Positions 42,776-55,230 of a DNA stretch of 64,000 nucleotides are shown piece after piece. The notes under the pieces are model-generated. The model was not told the origin of the DNA and made no database searches. It saw only the letters and a program-made list of their open reading frames with translations. This DNA is from Nilaparvata lugens (Eukaryota; Arthropoda; Insecta; Hemiptera; Delphacidae): positions 59,259,274 to 59,323,273 of the forward strand of contig NC_052510.1 in the NCBI RefSeq assembly GCF_014356525.2, in the 5' to 3' direction. The position numbers and the translations under genes were made by a program. Within the stretch, counting starts at the first letter, position 1; each line of letters begins with the position of its first letter.

Positions 42776-42899
42776 TAATTTGTGTGCATCAAAATAACCA
42801 TTTATTATAATGATAAAAATTGATGAATAATGAGGTTTTTTAAAATCGTTTCATTTATTTCTCTCAAAGTTTATAAACGTTCAGGCGTTACATAGATCT

Positions 42900-43430
42900 C
42901 GAATCTCATCTGAAGAGGAAAAAGCCACATTAAACTTAGATTTATGGTGTCAGAACTTCAGGAGGCTACGAGTACAAATTATTTCTATGTTATATTAATG
43001 GACAAAATGGAACAAACTCCTTCCAGACTGCAGCATCAAAAGGTTCTGTAAAAGCTGACCGTTAATTTTCGTCGTTTGCCAAGACGCCGAATAAATCCAC
43101 ACCTAACCAATTAATGTCTTGTTGCCTTTTTTTTCAAGAGGCGCCTTTGTAGACGTGTTGGGTTCACTCTAGCGTGCTCTCTTTGTCTCTCGCCTCAAAC
43201 GCGGAAGATGCCTCTGGAAATTTAAATTTAGAAACCCTTTCAGACACAACAGCTGTCTTAGCGGCAACAGAGAGTCTCTTCACGCTAACGACAGGACAGC
43301 GAGACAAATTAACATAGGCTCGGGTGACGCCTAAAGGAGAGGCTATAAGAAGAGGAAAGGAGAGATAAGGATAGCAAAGGAAAGGCTATAAGGAGAGGTC
43401 TCCAGACATCGTGAAGCTTTGAAGCCTACT
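42900..43430. other. Unique, more balanced stretch upstream of the gene
   Basis: AATTTTCGTCGTTTGCCAAG, CGCCGAATAAATCC, GGCGCCTTTGTAGACG and TCTCGCCTCAAACGCGG stand out from the AT-rich background and do not recur in the window. A conserved non-coding element is possible. No ORF longer than chance. Confidence 0.3.
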
Positions 43431-43434
43431 GATA

Positions 43435-45825
43435 TTGGATTGATCGCTACAATCAATTTTAACTTTGGATTGTCTACATGGATTTGTATTTAGATGGGGG
43501 TTTCTTCTTCTTTCATTTGAGTTACTCTGATTATCATATATTGTTCATGTATTTTTTATCTACAAGTACAGTATTTTGAACAAGTAACAAAGTGTAAAAC
43601 CAACAGAGCGATGAAAGGATAGAGTGGCAAAGGACGCTAGGGAAATGCTACGTCAAATATTGCTCGCTCAATGCTTCATATTTATGTAATATAAAGATTG
43701 TTATATAATATATGCTGCTCTTCACTTGATTAATCAATTATTAATTGAATTAAAGCTCTTCATGATAAACTCCGATAAACTCTCAATGATAAACTCTGCT
43801 CTTTAATTAGGTCCAATTTATCATTGGTTGATAGAGTGTAACCAAACAACTAAGACGTTTATTGGTTGGTTTGGTTTGGTCATTAAACAAACAACTAAGA
43901 CGGTTTATCTTGATTTGATAAAAAGAATTTATGATTTTGCAAAATCCTCATTCAAATACACCTGAGTATATTTGAATGAAAATCTATCTTGATGAATTGA
44001 ACATTCACCCAGCATTGAAAACCGAAACGAAAACTTAGCTCAAAAGTTTTGAATTGGAATTATTCTATTCTAATTGATATGAAACAATAATGCCAGATAC
44101 AAGATAGAACCATGCACAGGAGATGAGAAGATGTATAATAATAATGAATAATCAATAATAAATTATGATTCTATTCATCAGAAAACTCATAATAAAATTT
44201 TTGTAATAATACAATATACATATGAACAATTAAAAGTTAATATTAATGAATCCTCCTGATTACATTACGCATAATATGCAAAGCTCTAGCTTGACCGCAT
44301 CTGGGAGTATTTACAAAAAAAAATCATTTTGATAACAGTTCATTACAAATTGGAAAAATTTTAATAATAAAAATGAAAATATCATGTCCCATGGTATAGG
44401 GCGTTTATGTACCAAATTACATTGTTTGTTGAAGCCGATATTCTGAATAGCTCTTTTCCGTGATCTGCAATACTGATTTCATAAACTTTGCCTTTGGACA
44501 ACATTAACTTTTTATCAAAATTTTTGGAGAGAAATAGTACAGGTTCAACCTAGTTTTTCCTCAAATTTCATAATTATATTATGATTATTGTATTCTTAAA
44601 TGAATAAATAAATACTGTGCCTTTCATACAACCAACATTTTGATTTCTATATTAATTTATAGTATAAATTGGGAATGGGACAGTTCTGTGCATGAGCCTG
44701 TTGTGCCTTTCCTCATGTTAAGTATTTGTACACAATGTGAATAAATAAATAAATCTTCTTCTTCTTCTTCTTACAAACAAGGATTAGGCTTTAACCTGTT
44801 CCGACTCACATCTAGCCAATTATTCAAATAAACATAAAAAATCCTATTATTGCCAACGCTTGCGTGGTCTGCCAACATCTCTTTTGCCAACTGGCTGATA
44901 ATTATAGACTTCAAATAAATAAATGGATAAATAAATACACTCTCAGTCTCTCACCCGGTCAAGACAGTTAATAATCGACAATAGATCATTATAGTCGACA
45001 GTAGGCTAATCGACAACAATCGACCTGTCATAAAGTGAAATTTGGAACATAAAACATGGATATCTTCTTATGCTATCTTATGATAGAAATATCCTCAATA
45101 AATGAGAAAACCAGAAATACATCTCTTCTTGATCAAATCAGCCTTGAATAGGCTACCTAACCTCCTCACGTATCCTCATGTCTCTCCCAAATCTAGCGCC
45201 TCAACTTTTTTACTTACATCGATTCCATATTCTGCAGCACATCTCAAGTTTTTCTGAACCCCTGAACAAGAATCGCATTGTTTGCAGTAACACTGATCCG
45301 ACAATACGCTACAACCAAAGATCAGAGCTCAAATACAAGTTGCCAAATATAGGGGAAGTTTCCCCCTGCAATATTTTATTCCATCGGCTGGCCCTTTCTT
45401 GAATTCAACTAACCCTCGGAACAAGGTTACATCGTCTTTGATCTCCGACTTCTTTCACCTCCATCAAGTATCACATTGCTTTCTTCGCCCAAGTTCCACA
45501 ATTTCTTCTCTATTTGTTTGAATACATCTATATCAATCCCTTTAGTCCAGTTCAGCAGTCAAACAAAGGGACTCGGATCCCTCTCATTTTGGCGGACGCC
45601 CCAGGCATAGCTCAAAGTATTTGATCCCATATACGGGGCCTTCATTCATCATTTGACTGTTCATTCATCTATTACACTAGATTTGTCAACTGAATTTACA
45701 ACGAATTACTATACTACTATTACAAACTATTTCTAGACAACATTTAATTTAACTCCACAGGCCCTCCAAGTATTTGATTCCATTTACTAGACCTTCATTC
45801 AACATTATTTGACTGTTCATTTATC
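43435..45825. other. Intergenic, fragments of family G and LINE tails only
   Basis: 44385-44480 (CCCATGGTATAGGGCGTTTA) and 44940-45085 (TCTCACCCGGTCAAGACAGT, ATGGATATCTTCTTATGCTA) are eroded family G pieces. 44640-44775 ends in AATAAATAAATAAATC and TTC repeats like a retroelement tail. The ORF at 45178 is not supported. Confidence 0.5.
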
Positions 45826-45908
45826 TATTAAGACTGTGCAAGTGCTAAAAATAAACTTAGCGCAAACATGGCAGGTTTGCGCTAATATCGTTGTCGTGTA
45901 GACCGGGC

Positions 45909-47558
45909 ATAAGTTGGAAAAGTATTGGTTAGAAGGATGAAAAGTCCAAATAAATTGTATGACCACCTAAAAATTGTCTGTATGATTGTTTGTTATGCAA
46001 TTGTTTGTGGAAGAAGGAGAAAGACGAGAAGAGATAGAAGCAAAAGTGAATATGAGAGATTTCAAAAGTTCCATTTGATATAAAATACATTGTTTCTATA
46101 TCATCTAGTTAATGAATCATCAATGAACAGTGAAGAGTTTCTTATATTGATGGAAATGATGAAATTGTGATAATTATACCATTGGTATTGGCTCACTCTA
46201 CTCATAACAATAGTCACATTTCAGTCATTTAATTCATCAATCTATGTATATTTCAAATGTAACAAAAATGATACCGAGTCTCTATTGAAAAGCTTCATAA
46301 GATCCGTGCTGTATAGCTGCGTTTACACCAAAGTTGTCAACAAAATGTTGGCTAGAAATAGTATGTGAAACGTTAAGTAATTTGTTGTGAACCTAGTCGA
46401 GAATGTTGGTGTAAACGCGGCTTAAGGATATGCAGAACCTAAAAATAAACTCTCTACTTGTGATATTTTTCAAAGTTTTTCGATTTGTGAATCATCAAGC
46501 TATCAAAATGAAAAATTTTTCTCAGGAAAACATTTTTTCGTCATTACTTTTTGAGATATGAGCGCCTAAAGTTTAAATTTTTGGGACAGAACATTTCAAA
46601 TTCGGTAAGAGATAAATCCTTGAGATTTAAAGGATAGATTCTTCATGGTACTGTTGATCTGGTAAAACAAAAATTTTTGGAAAATATACATTTCTAAGGA
46701 AGTTATTCAATTTACTAAAAATAACCAAAAATAACTTTTTGTTGAGTTATTTTTGGTAATTTCTGGTAAATTGAATAAATTTTTCAAAAATTGATATTTT
46801 CAAAAAATGTTTGTTTTACTAGATCAACAGGAGAATCAATCCTTTTAACTCATGGATTTATCTCTTACCGAATTTGAAATGTTCTGTCCCAAAAATTTAA
46901 ACTTTAGGCGCTCATATCTCAAAAATCAATGATCGGAAAAAAATGTTTTCCTGAGAAAAAATTTTCATTTTGATAGCTTAATAATATACAAATCGAAAAA
47001 CTTTGAAAAATATCACGAGTAGAGAGTTTATTTTTAGTCTCTGCATAGCCGCGTTTACACCAACATTCTCAACTAGGTTCACAACAAATTACTTCACTTC
47101 TCACATACAGTACTATTTCTAGCCAACATTTTGTTGACAACTCTGGTGTAAACACAGCTATACAGCAACGCTCTCCTTTCGGAGCTTTCAATAGAAAATT
47201 GGTATCATTTTTGTTACATTTCAAATGGTATTAGATTGATGAATTAAATGACTAAAATGTGACTATTGTTATGAGTAGAGTGAGCCAATACCAATGGTAT
47301 AATTATCACAATTCCAACATTTCCATCAATATAAGAAACTCTTCACTGCTCATTGATGATTCATTCATTAGATGATATAGCAACAATGTATTTTCTATCA
47401 AGTGGAACTTTTGAAACCTCTCATATTCTCTTTTTCTTCTATCTCTTCTCGTCTTTCTCCTTCTTCCACAAACAATTGCATAACAAACAATCACGCAGGG
47501 TGGTCGGACCAAATTTTTTTTTACTTTTCATCCTTCTAACCAATACTTTCCAACTTAT
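45909..47558. mobile_element. 1.65-kb palindrome with nested foldback elements
   Basis: The left arm from ATAAGTTGGAAAAGTATTGG is mirrored by a right arm ending CCAATACTTTCCAACTTAT. The arms are ~820 bp and the centre is near 46735. Outer arms 45909-46312 and 47160-47558; each then has a family C hairpin (46314-46425 and 47046-47162); the middle 46424-47046 is a family D foldback. Arms are close to identical by eye, with small indels near the outer ends. The ORFs on either arm (for example 47306 and 47353) are complements of each other and not genes. Confidence 0.88.
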
Positions 47559-47604
47559 ATTGCGATTTTGTAGGTAGTAAACATAGAATATGGATGGTGT
47601 GAGC

Positions 47605-47662
47605 ATCTAATTGATTAATTATAATAATTATTATAATTATAATTATTATTATAATTGATTAA
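47605..47662. repeat. AT-only palindrome
   Basis: A near-perfect inverted run of AAT/ATT units bounded by TTGATTAATTATAATAATTA and TAATTGATTAACTAAC-type ends. Typical of cruciform-prone microsatellites. Confidence 0.75.
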
Positions 47663-48012
47663 CTAACTTTTGTACATTGAAAAATGTATGTTGTTCTCAT
47701 ACATCTTTATCTTATCTTCCCTATTTCTGTAAGCGAAAATTACCTTTGACTAATAATAATTGTGACTCCTGTGTCTACCTTTCCAACAATGAATAAGCTT
47801 TAAACTAGAGTTGAAAATTTCAGGAATGTGGAAGATTGTCAAGGCACTTCCTCCAATTTGATGAGAGTTTTCATCAGATCTTGGAAATAGTATATTTCGC
47901 ACCTAGAGCAGAAAATGAGATTTTTCCGGCTCGAAATCGGTTTTCAAGTCCGAGGCCGTAGGCCGAGGACTAGAAGAGATTGAGAGCCGGAAAAACATTT
48001 TTGCCTGTGGTG

Positions 48013-48505
48013 CGAACGCTATTTTTCGCCACACACAAAAATAAACAATATATATAATATGAGAATAGTGTTGTTTACTAAGCACTTCCGAAAGCAGAAG
48101 TGGAAGGTGAAAGCTCTAGCAAATCTGAGGTAATCTGAATATCAGGAAATTGTACAAGTATTTTTATTTTTTATTCTGATTTGTCTAAATAACCTAAAAG
48201 ATGATGTTCAATTATGTGGGAGGTTGAGTTTATACTTTTTTATTCTTTCAAATGATAATAAGATGATATTATTATAAATGTTTTAATTATTGAATAATGA
48301 ACACAAATAATGAAAAGTTTTTGATCAGCTTTTTTTTGATCACCTTTCTTAGTTCCATGTTAGCGGCTGGAAAGGGTACTCTTTCCGGCCTAGACCGGAA
48401 AGAAAACCTGTTCTGACGTCAGACGAGAGTCGTCTGCAAGCAATGTCTTTCAGATCTACATAGGGACTGGAAAACAGCTGCTTTCTGTGCAGTGTGGCGA
48501 AAATA
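48013..48505. mobile_element. Possible MITE with TTTTCGCCACAC ends
   Basis: TTTTTCGCCACACA at the left and GTGTGGCGAAAATAA at the right are inverted. The interior contains TCTTTCCGGCCTAGACCGGA, a small hairpin. The sequence just left of it (47900-48012, TTTTTCCGGCTCGAAATCGG) belongs to the same GC-richer family. No coding sequence seen. Confidence 0.5.
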
Positions 48506-48509
48506 AAGT

Positions 48510-49125
48510 TTTGTTACGACTTGATCAATTAATATGCTTGAATTCTATCATAGAATCAATTTTCAGTGTTCAAATAACATACGACGCATTATTGAATATC
48601 TCAATGAATGAATTGGGATACTATCTTCTCTTTTCAGGTTTAAATAATGTTCTTCTCTTTTTAGTGTTGGAAAACCACTCATTTCCTATCATAGTTTCAA
48701 TAGCACTCATCAGCTTATCACTAACAAAAGAGGAGAGCAAATGTGTACTGTATATAGCTTTTCCTGGTAAAATTTTTCTCCAATAGACTATTTGAAGTAT
48801 TGTGTTCAGTGAAATAACTCCCTTTAAATGTGTTCTGTGCAACAATTATTTTTAAATGATTATAGAAAACTTGCTTCAAACACGTTCAAACGATTCATTG
48901 TCTTCCAATAAGGAACTTAAGGCGTCCAAAAATGTGCTAAGAAAACGTTGCTAACAAAAATTTGGCTTTCGTTGAAAGTCACGTAGAATATTTATTTCAA
49001 GGTTAATAGAAAAAATAGAAGTAACGATACCGTCGTTTACTTGGTCAAAACACTGTTCAGAGGTGAAATAGGTAACATTTAAAGCAGGAATTTAGCCTCA
49101 TCTATACGTTTTTATCAGTTATCAG
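48510..49125. other. Intergenic, no recognised feature
   Basis: Includes a hydrophobic 99-codon plus-strand ORF from 48487 that runs out of the MITE-like end and lacks any motif. Treated as chance. Confidence 0.5.
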
Positions 49126-49541
49126 TTATCTGGATGAGAATATGATCAACATTTTCGAACGAAAGATTCTACGCCGAATTTTTGGTGGTGTGCAAATTGA
49201 TGGAGTGTGGCACAGAAGATAGAATAGGGATCTGTATGATATGTACGGCCACACCAATGCACTGGCTATTATTAGAGTAGGGAGACTCAGGTGGGCAGGC
49301 CATGTTGAATGAGCTGATGACTCATATCCGGCTAAAATAATCATGAATTACAACATGGAAGGAAGAAGATGCCCTGGTCGACCAAGACTGAGATGGATGA
49401 ACTCAGTCACTGAAGATGCAAGGAGGCTTGGTGTAAGAAATTGGAGACGAGTTGCCATGGACAGAGTAGAATGGAGGCGATTGCTGAAGGAGGCCAAGAT
49501 CCGTTTTGGATTGTAGAGCCGTGGATGATGATGATGATGAT
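49126..49541 (+). pseudogene. LINE RT C-terminal fragment with GAT tail
   Basis: Plus-strand reading: ENMINIFERKILRRIFGG, VGRLRWAGHVE, GRRCPGRPRLRWMNSV and LGVRNWRRVAMDRVEWRRLL, then a stop and a GATGATGATGATGAT tail. In-frame stops fall after HRR (~49218) and after GHVE (~49308). This is the LINE tail with the RLRWAGHV and GRP-RW-D-V patterns. The two tracked ORFs on the minus strand are shadows. Confidence 0.85.
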
Positions 49542-49653
49542 CAGTTATCAATTTTCTACAATAGTTTATTTTGTTGTCAGGTCTTTATTGATTGATTCTT
49601 TATCACAAATGACAATCTATTGCTAAGTCTTGAATGATGCTCTACTCTTCTTA

Positions 49654-49801
49654 GGGTCGTTTGCACAGTCAAAACTTAAACTGAATTTAATCAGCTGTTG
49701 GCTTAAACTCAAAATGAAACACATTATAGCAAACAGTACTTGATACGGATTAAATCTAGTTTAAAATGAAGTTTAGCTTAAACTGTCACTGTGCAAACGG
49801 C
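49654..49801. mobile_element. Foldback MITE with GTCGTTTGCACAGT ends
   Basis: GTCGTTTGCACAGTCAAAAC on the left and ACTGTGCAAACGGC on the right, with TTAAACTGAATTTAATCAG pairing imperfectly inside. It abuts the Helitron at 49800, so its right end is fused or truncated there. Confidence 0.7.
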
Positions 49802-50477
49802 GAAATGGCACTCACTCACTGACTGACTGACTGACTCACTCACTCACTCACTCACTCGCATAACTAAGAATCTATCGGACCAAAAAAGTTCAAATTTGGT
49901 AGGTATGTTCAGTTGGCCCTTTGGAGGCGCACTAAGAAATCTTTTGGCAATATTTTAACCCTAAGGGTTCTTTTTAAGGGTTTAAAGTTCGTCTTTTAGC
50001 ATGTTTATTCTTCTTCTCCCAATCTCTTAACTATAATTGAAATTTCCATAATTATCATATGTTACTATAGAACTATAATCTAGATAGAGTACCTCTTCGA
50101 AACAGTTGTTAACTGGCAACTAAATTAATAATTTTGTCAGATTGGCATTAAGTTGAGTTGACTTTGTTAGGTTGGCACCAAGTTGAAGATTTAAAAGCAT
50201 TTATCGCGGAAAAATTGATTTGGCACTGCTACTTCAATCCTGGGAACATTATATTACTAGCCGTCAGGCTCGCTTCGCTCGCCATATCCGTTTAGCCAGA
50301 CGTTTAGTCTGGACCCCGACTGGATTGTCCTAACATATGATAAAAATGCTCTAATGAAAAATGCAGGCGAGCAAAGCGAGCCTGCTGATTTCACTCTTGG
50401 ACGATCCAGTCGGGGGTCCAGGGGGCGAAGCTCCCTGGCTAGACGAATATGGCGAGCGAAGCGAGCCTGACGGCTAG
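49800..50477 (+). mobile_element. Helitron family B, copy 4, opposite orientation
   Basis: Starts GCGAAATGGCACTCACTCAC, lacking the first ~18 bp, and ends GAGCCTGACGGCTAG before a host T. The terminal palindrome is at 50256-50477. The ORF at 50257-50523 on the minus strand is an artefact of the palindrome. Confidence 0.8.
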
Positions 50478-50479
50478 TG

Positions 50480-51085
50480 GTTCTTATAAATCTCACCTTA
50501 TATGAACGATAACCCAGAGTCACAGTAATCCAGTGAGTTTATCCGCACAAAAACTAATATAAAAACATACTCCGCAAGAGTTCACTCATACAAAAACAAC
50601 AAATGTTACAAAAATCGAATGTGCACAATGAACGTTAGAAGCGGAATGAACACTTGAAATGTTTCTAGGCTCATACACAGTGGAATAGATTTTTAAATTT
50701 TCAAATCTCGTGTGATTTCAACAGCTGTTCAAACAATCGAAAACAGAAAGAATCACTAGTGCTTTTGTTAAGCGCATTAGTGCTCTACACTCTTTAAGTG
50801 CAAGCGAAAATCTCTTTCATATTCACTTCTTACTGGCTTAGTTGATTACGTAATAGGATATTTATGACAATTTTTCTACGATTCATCACAGTTTTTAAAT
50901 AGTTTAAATTTTCAAATGGATTCAAGCCCAATACATTTAACTAATCAACAAACTGATACAAGTTTTGCTAATCACACGATTCACATGGGTGATAATCAGC
51001 AGATTTCTCTGTCTGATATTCTCATGCAGAATACATTATTGAACATCACTTTTCCAATGAAGTTTCAGAGTGAGTCAACTTGAGA
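50480..51085. other. Intergenic, no recognised feature
   Basis: AT-rich, no repeat structure seen. A plus-strand ATG near 50916 opens a short serine/asparagine-rich reading (MDSSPIHLTNQQTDTSFANH and on, about 52 codons to a TGA at 51081). It is too short to judge. Confidence 0.4.
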
Positions 51086-51090
51086 CCAAA

Positions 51091-51280
51091 GCTGCGTTTA
51101 CACCAAAGTTATAAACAAAATGTTAATAGCTTAATCCTTATAGATTCTATTAGATTGAACATAACTTATCATGCACATGATGATCATATGTGTTTGATAA
51201 GTTCTGTCCAATCTAATAGAATCTATAAGGATTAAGTTATTAATATTTTTTTATAACTTTGGTGTAAACGCAGTTTGGGG
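51091..51280. mobile_element. Family C hairpin MITE, free-standing copy
   Basis: AAGCTGCGTTTACACCAAAG at the left and CTTTGGTGTAAACGCAGTTT at the right. The arms pair through TTATAGATTCTATTAGATTG and CAATCTAATAGAATCTATAA. About 190 bp, no ORF. Confidence 0.85.
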
Positions 51281-51639
51281 TGATGTGAGCATTGAATGAA
51301 TGACATAGGTAGGATTCAATGAATGAATGGTTTACTATAATGTATCTCAGCATCATCGTATCAAAGACGCAATTTATCATATAATATCAATCATCTAGGA
51401 TAGCTTTTGATCTGTAACTGAACACTTGTATTCTATTCAAATTCATAAATATACTAGAAAGTGAATTTCTACACAATAATTTCCGAAATAATAAACACAG
51501 AAAAAGAGCCATAGAGGCATGGCTGAAATTGAATTATTTCCAATCGTTGACTTTTATACAATAATCAACTTCATATTATAAATTTATATTTTCGAACACT
51601 TCATACGCTAAATTCAAGTTTATATAATATTGCATCCCT

Positions 51640-51920
51640 GATAAAGCTGATTTACGACTCACACTGGCGCACAAGGAATCTTCCTTTTGCCGGTGTTTTT
51701 GCCTCTCCTACTGTACTTATTCATGTGAACATAAATTAAATCTACATTTTATAACTATTATTTATAATATGAAGGATATCATCCCGTTATTATATCTAAT
51801 TAAATAAATTTATGTATCTTGGTTCAAGTGCAGTAGCATATACTTATTTTTATCTTTTGTAACGCTTTTTTGTATTTTGTTTTTGGCAAATAAAATTCAT
51901 TCATTCATTGTTCCTACAAA
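51640..51920 (+). mobile_element. LINE 3' end with ATTC tail
   Basis: CTCACACTGGCGCACAAGGA and CTTTTGCCGGTG match the 8612 remnant. It ends in GGCAAATAAAATTCATTC and CATTCATTG repeats. Confidence 0.6.
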
Positions 51921-51974
51921 AATGAAAATTTGAGAATAGGAGATATTGAATAGATCAGTGATGATAGTATAAGT

Positions 51975-52103
51975 ACCCTACACAAGTTCACAAATGAATA
52001 TCATAACTACAAGAAGAACATAGAAGAGCATAGAAGGACATAGAAGGACATAGAAGAACATTGAAGAACATCATAACCTGAAGAACATCATAACATGAAG
52101 AAC
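51975..52103. repeat. AAGAACATAG minisatellite flank of family A
   Basis: Repeats of AGAACATAGAAGGACAT with ACAAGTTCACAAATGAATAT. The reverse complement of this whole stretch lies at 56303-56412, again beside a family A copy. Confidence 0.8.
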
Positions 52104-52987
52104 ATCATGAACAGCAGACCTCACGCAGTATTCTCATCCACAAGTACCAGATGTCAACTGTTTTAAATGTTAACAAACTCAGTTCACGTTTGAATTTGTA
52201 TTTCATATGATATAATTCATCCAGTTCCGTGATGATCTTTTCATCTGATGAGAATTAATTTTTCAGAATCAATAATATTATAATTTTTCCAGCATTATTT
52301 AGTTCATTTGTTTATTTTTATTCACCTATTAAATTAGTTTTTTTCGAATGTGAGAATATTGACACTGATGGGCACGCATAATAATACCATGACTGCAAAA
52401 CTAAATATTAAAGACCTTAAAGCGGCGATTAGACCAAATTTATTTGAAAAATGTTCATAACTCAATCCTTTTAGATTATATTAGATTGAACATAACTTAT
52501 CATACACATGATGAACATTTATGTGTTTGTCAACTCCTGTTCAATCTTATAGAATCTATAAGGATTAAGTTATAACCATTTTGTTAATAACTTTGGTGTA
52601 AACCCAGCTTAAAAATGCATACCTCTTCAATGTCTTTGATTGAAACTATAGACCTTATACAAATACAGTAATAGACTGGATTCACCACAAATCTGTGTAA
52701 TCACTTCTCAGCTGATTTATGATGAATAATTCTATATTCTGATTTTTACTCTAATATTGGCGTATGAAGGAGGCTCCTTTTTCCTTTTATATTATCCTTG
52801 AAATGCAAAATTTCCAAAACCCTATACGTCGACGCGCAATTTAAAAGGAACAACCTGTCCAAATTTCATGAAAACTCTTACCGCGTTTCGCCGTAAATGC
52901 GCAACATAAAAATATATAAACATTTAAACATTAAGAGAAACGCCAAACCGTCGACTTGAATCTTATACCTCACTTCGTTCGGTCAAC
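52104..52987 (-). mobile_element. Family A element, near full length
   Basis: ATGAACAGCAGACCTCACGC at the left, a central family C hairpin (52430-52610), ACGTCGACGCGCAATTTAAA and AACCGTCGACTTGAATCTTA, then TTCGTTCGGTCAA. The outermost CTAGTAG is lost. Confidence 0.85.
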
Positions 52988-52999
52988 TACATGTCCTAA

Positions 53000-53880
53000 A
53001 AACTATGAGATTCGAAAATTTCTATTCAATAATTATTCAAAGTAGAGATGAAGCTCCCCACTTAATCATTATGGGTACGAACTGAACAGTCAGGTTGATG
53101 TTTAGTTTTCAGTTTTGGTCGCACTCGCTATCAGAGAGTATTGAATGTATTACATTCTATCTTCACTGCTCGTCATCAGCCATCATATTATTATAAAGCT
53201 GCGTACTGCTAGCATAGGACAAGTTCCCTATCTCTAAGTATGCCTAGTTATCGAACTAGAGCTGGTTAGATATAATTATATAAATAGATCATTATTGTTC
53301 TCAGTAGCCTGATAGCTTCACCTATATATAGCATTCTAGTGCTTCACTGTTATTACAGTTAGGCTAGCTTCACACGCATCCGGTTTCATTCGGTTCGGTT
53401 CGTTTTCGGTTCGGTTCGGTTCGTTACCGAAAACGAATGAGGCTTTCATACATATCAGGTTTTAATTCGTACGGTTCTAATTAGGTATTTTCTTTTCAAA
53501 CACAGCTGTGTTTGGATTTTCACAGTTCATGCTGGAATATTTAGATATAACAGCTGATGTTAAATTGTAAGATGTTATTCCTTGAACAACAGCATTTTAA
53601 AGTTAATTAAAAATTGTGAATTATTTGAATAGTTTCTTTTTGATTATGTTAATTTTGGGAGTTCAGAGAGTTTGTTTTCATGATCGAAAAGCAATACAGT
53701 AATACCACGGAATAATCATACAGTGAAGTATTATGCTTTTTTTTTATTATACTACTATGTCTTATAAAGAAGAACCCAATCAATTAGAGAAGTGGATCAA
53801 TATCTAACAAGAGTATATATGGTTGAATCCATGAATATGATTGGTGTACCATTCTCACGAACAGTTCTCCTCATCACTAT
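53000..53880. other. Intergenic, partial MITE with GGTTCGGTTCG repeats
   Basis: 53361-53475 has TTAGGCTAGCTTCACACGCA and multiple TCGGTTCGGTTCG units, one end of a MITE whose partner end was not found. Nothing else was recognised. Confidence 0.45.
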
Positions 53881-54030
53881 GGCCCGGTTGCACAAAAGCC
53901 TGTTAAAGTTTAATAAGGATTCAATAGCTTACCACGATAACCAATCAAAGCAGGCTTTATTGGAAAGAAGGCTTCTCTGTTTATTTAATCACAGTTAAAA
54001 TTTAATAAGCTTTTGTGCAACCCAGCCTGT
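53881..54030. mobile_element. MITE with GGTTGCACAAAAGCCTGTTAA ends
   Basis: GCCCGGTTGCACAAAAGCCT on the left, AAGCTTTTGTGCAACCCAGC on the right, ~150 bp. The inner TTAAAGTTTAATAAG and AAAATTTAATAAGC also pair. The ORF crossing it is not a gene. Confidence 0.75.
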
Positions 54031-54184
54031 GTTTCACTTCTGTGACAACCGCCATTTTAGTAACGTTGGTTTGAACGGCTGATTGTGGGATTGGCTTATT
54101 TGGGCCAATGGCAGACGTCAGCCATCTACCAATCATATCGCTTGATTATTACAATACATTCTGATGCTACTCTTTTACTTCGGT

Positions 54185-54260
54185 TCTAGTCCACCAGCGA
54201 TTGATAATGGTGTAAGGACCGAAACTAGAGTCTGGAAATTTGAATAAATTTGTCTCTTTA
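54185..54260 (+). repeat. Family E repeat, diverged
   Basis: GATAATGGTGTAAGGACCGA and AACTAGAGTCTGG. Same order as the other copies. Confidence 0.5.
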
Positions 54261-54714
54261 TTATCTTCTTATAAATTTGTAGTTGTAGCAATACATAATT
54301 AGAACTAGCACAAAGTTCCCTCATTTGTTCTCTCCCAATATTTTTATGATGAGAATTTATGTAAAAGTATAGAATATGGATTGTATTCAATTAAAATCGT
54401 TCTATGAATTCAATCAATATGACAGCAATAATTAACTAAATAAATTTTATTTTCAATTATGAGATATGCTCCTGTTTGCAAAGTTCATTCTTTAGCAAGC
54501 AGAATAATTGTATTCATTAACTGTACACTACGAATTTTTATTGAATTCAAAATTTGATTATTGTTATTCTGTTATGTACTTGTCATTGAATAGAGTTTTA
54601 TTTATTTATTTAATTTTATTAGTTGGAAGTTTAAGTAGAATATTATTTCAGTATAGTTGTAGTTGAGTAGTTTGATGATTATGATAATTTATTATCTTAC
54701 CACTAAATTCTATT

Positions 54715-54960
54715 CTCTTTTTGTGTAGTTGAGAAGTTGTTATTTGGTAATTATCCATATTGGATGAAAAATACTGAGAATTGTCGAAAGCCACAGATTT
54801 ATTGATACTTAGAAAGACCGGTTTCGGTTATTACACCATTCTCAATCTCTGATAAACTCAATGACAACTCAATTACACAATGGTGTAATAACCGAAACCG
54901 GTCTTTCTAAGAATCTGTGGTTTTTGACAATTTCTCAGTCTTTTTCATTCAAAATTCTAT
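54715..54960. repeat. Two opposed family E copies
   Basis: GAAAGACCGGTTTCGGTTAT to ACACCATTCTCAATCTCTG, then the reverse (ATGGTGTAATAACCGAAACC, GGTCTTTCTAAG). Together they make a ~190-bp foldback. Confidence 0.7.
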
Positions 54961-55230
54961 TCTCTTATTCGTTTATACTAGGTGTATAAAATTCTTCATC
55001 AAGCCTTTACTGTACTTTTCCCTTTCTTCAGAATCTTATCAAGTATATCGCATTAATTCGATATTGGATTTATCTATATACGTATTTTTCTAGATTGAAT
55101 GAAGTAGCTCTTTTGGACCAGAGAGAAGAATAGAAAACTGAATTTTCACTCCATTCTAATTCAATATTACAATCATGATTATAAGAGAATTAAAATTGAT
55201 ATTTTATTTCCACAGTCTTTCCTTTTTCAT

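Noticed and set aside
47306..47577. ORFs near 47306-47577 as a small gene
   Set aside because: They lie in the right arm of the 1.65-kb palindrome and are mirrored in the left arm with different breaks.
48487..48786. 99-codon hydrophobic plus-strand ORF
   Set aside because: No motif, AT-rich hydrophobic bias, and its start lies in a MITE-like end. The minus strand is open as well.
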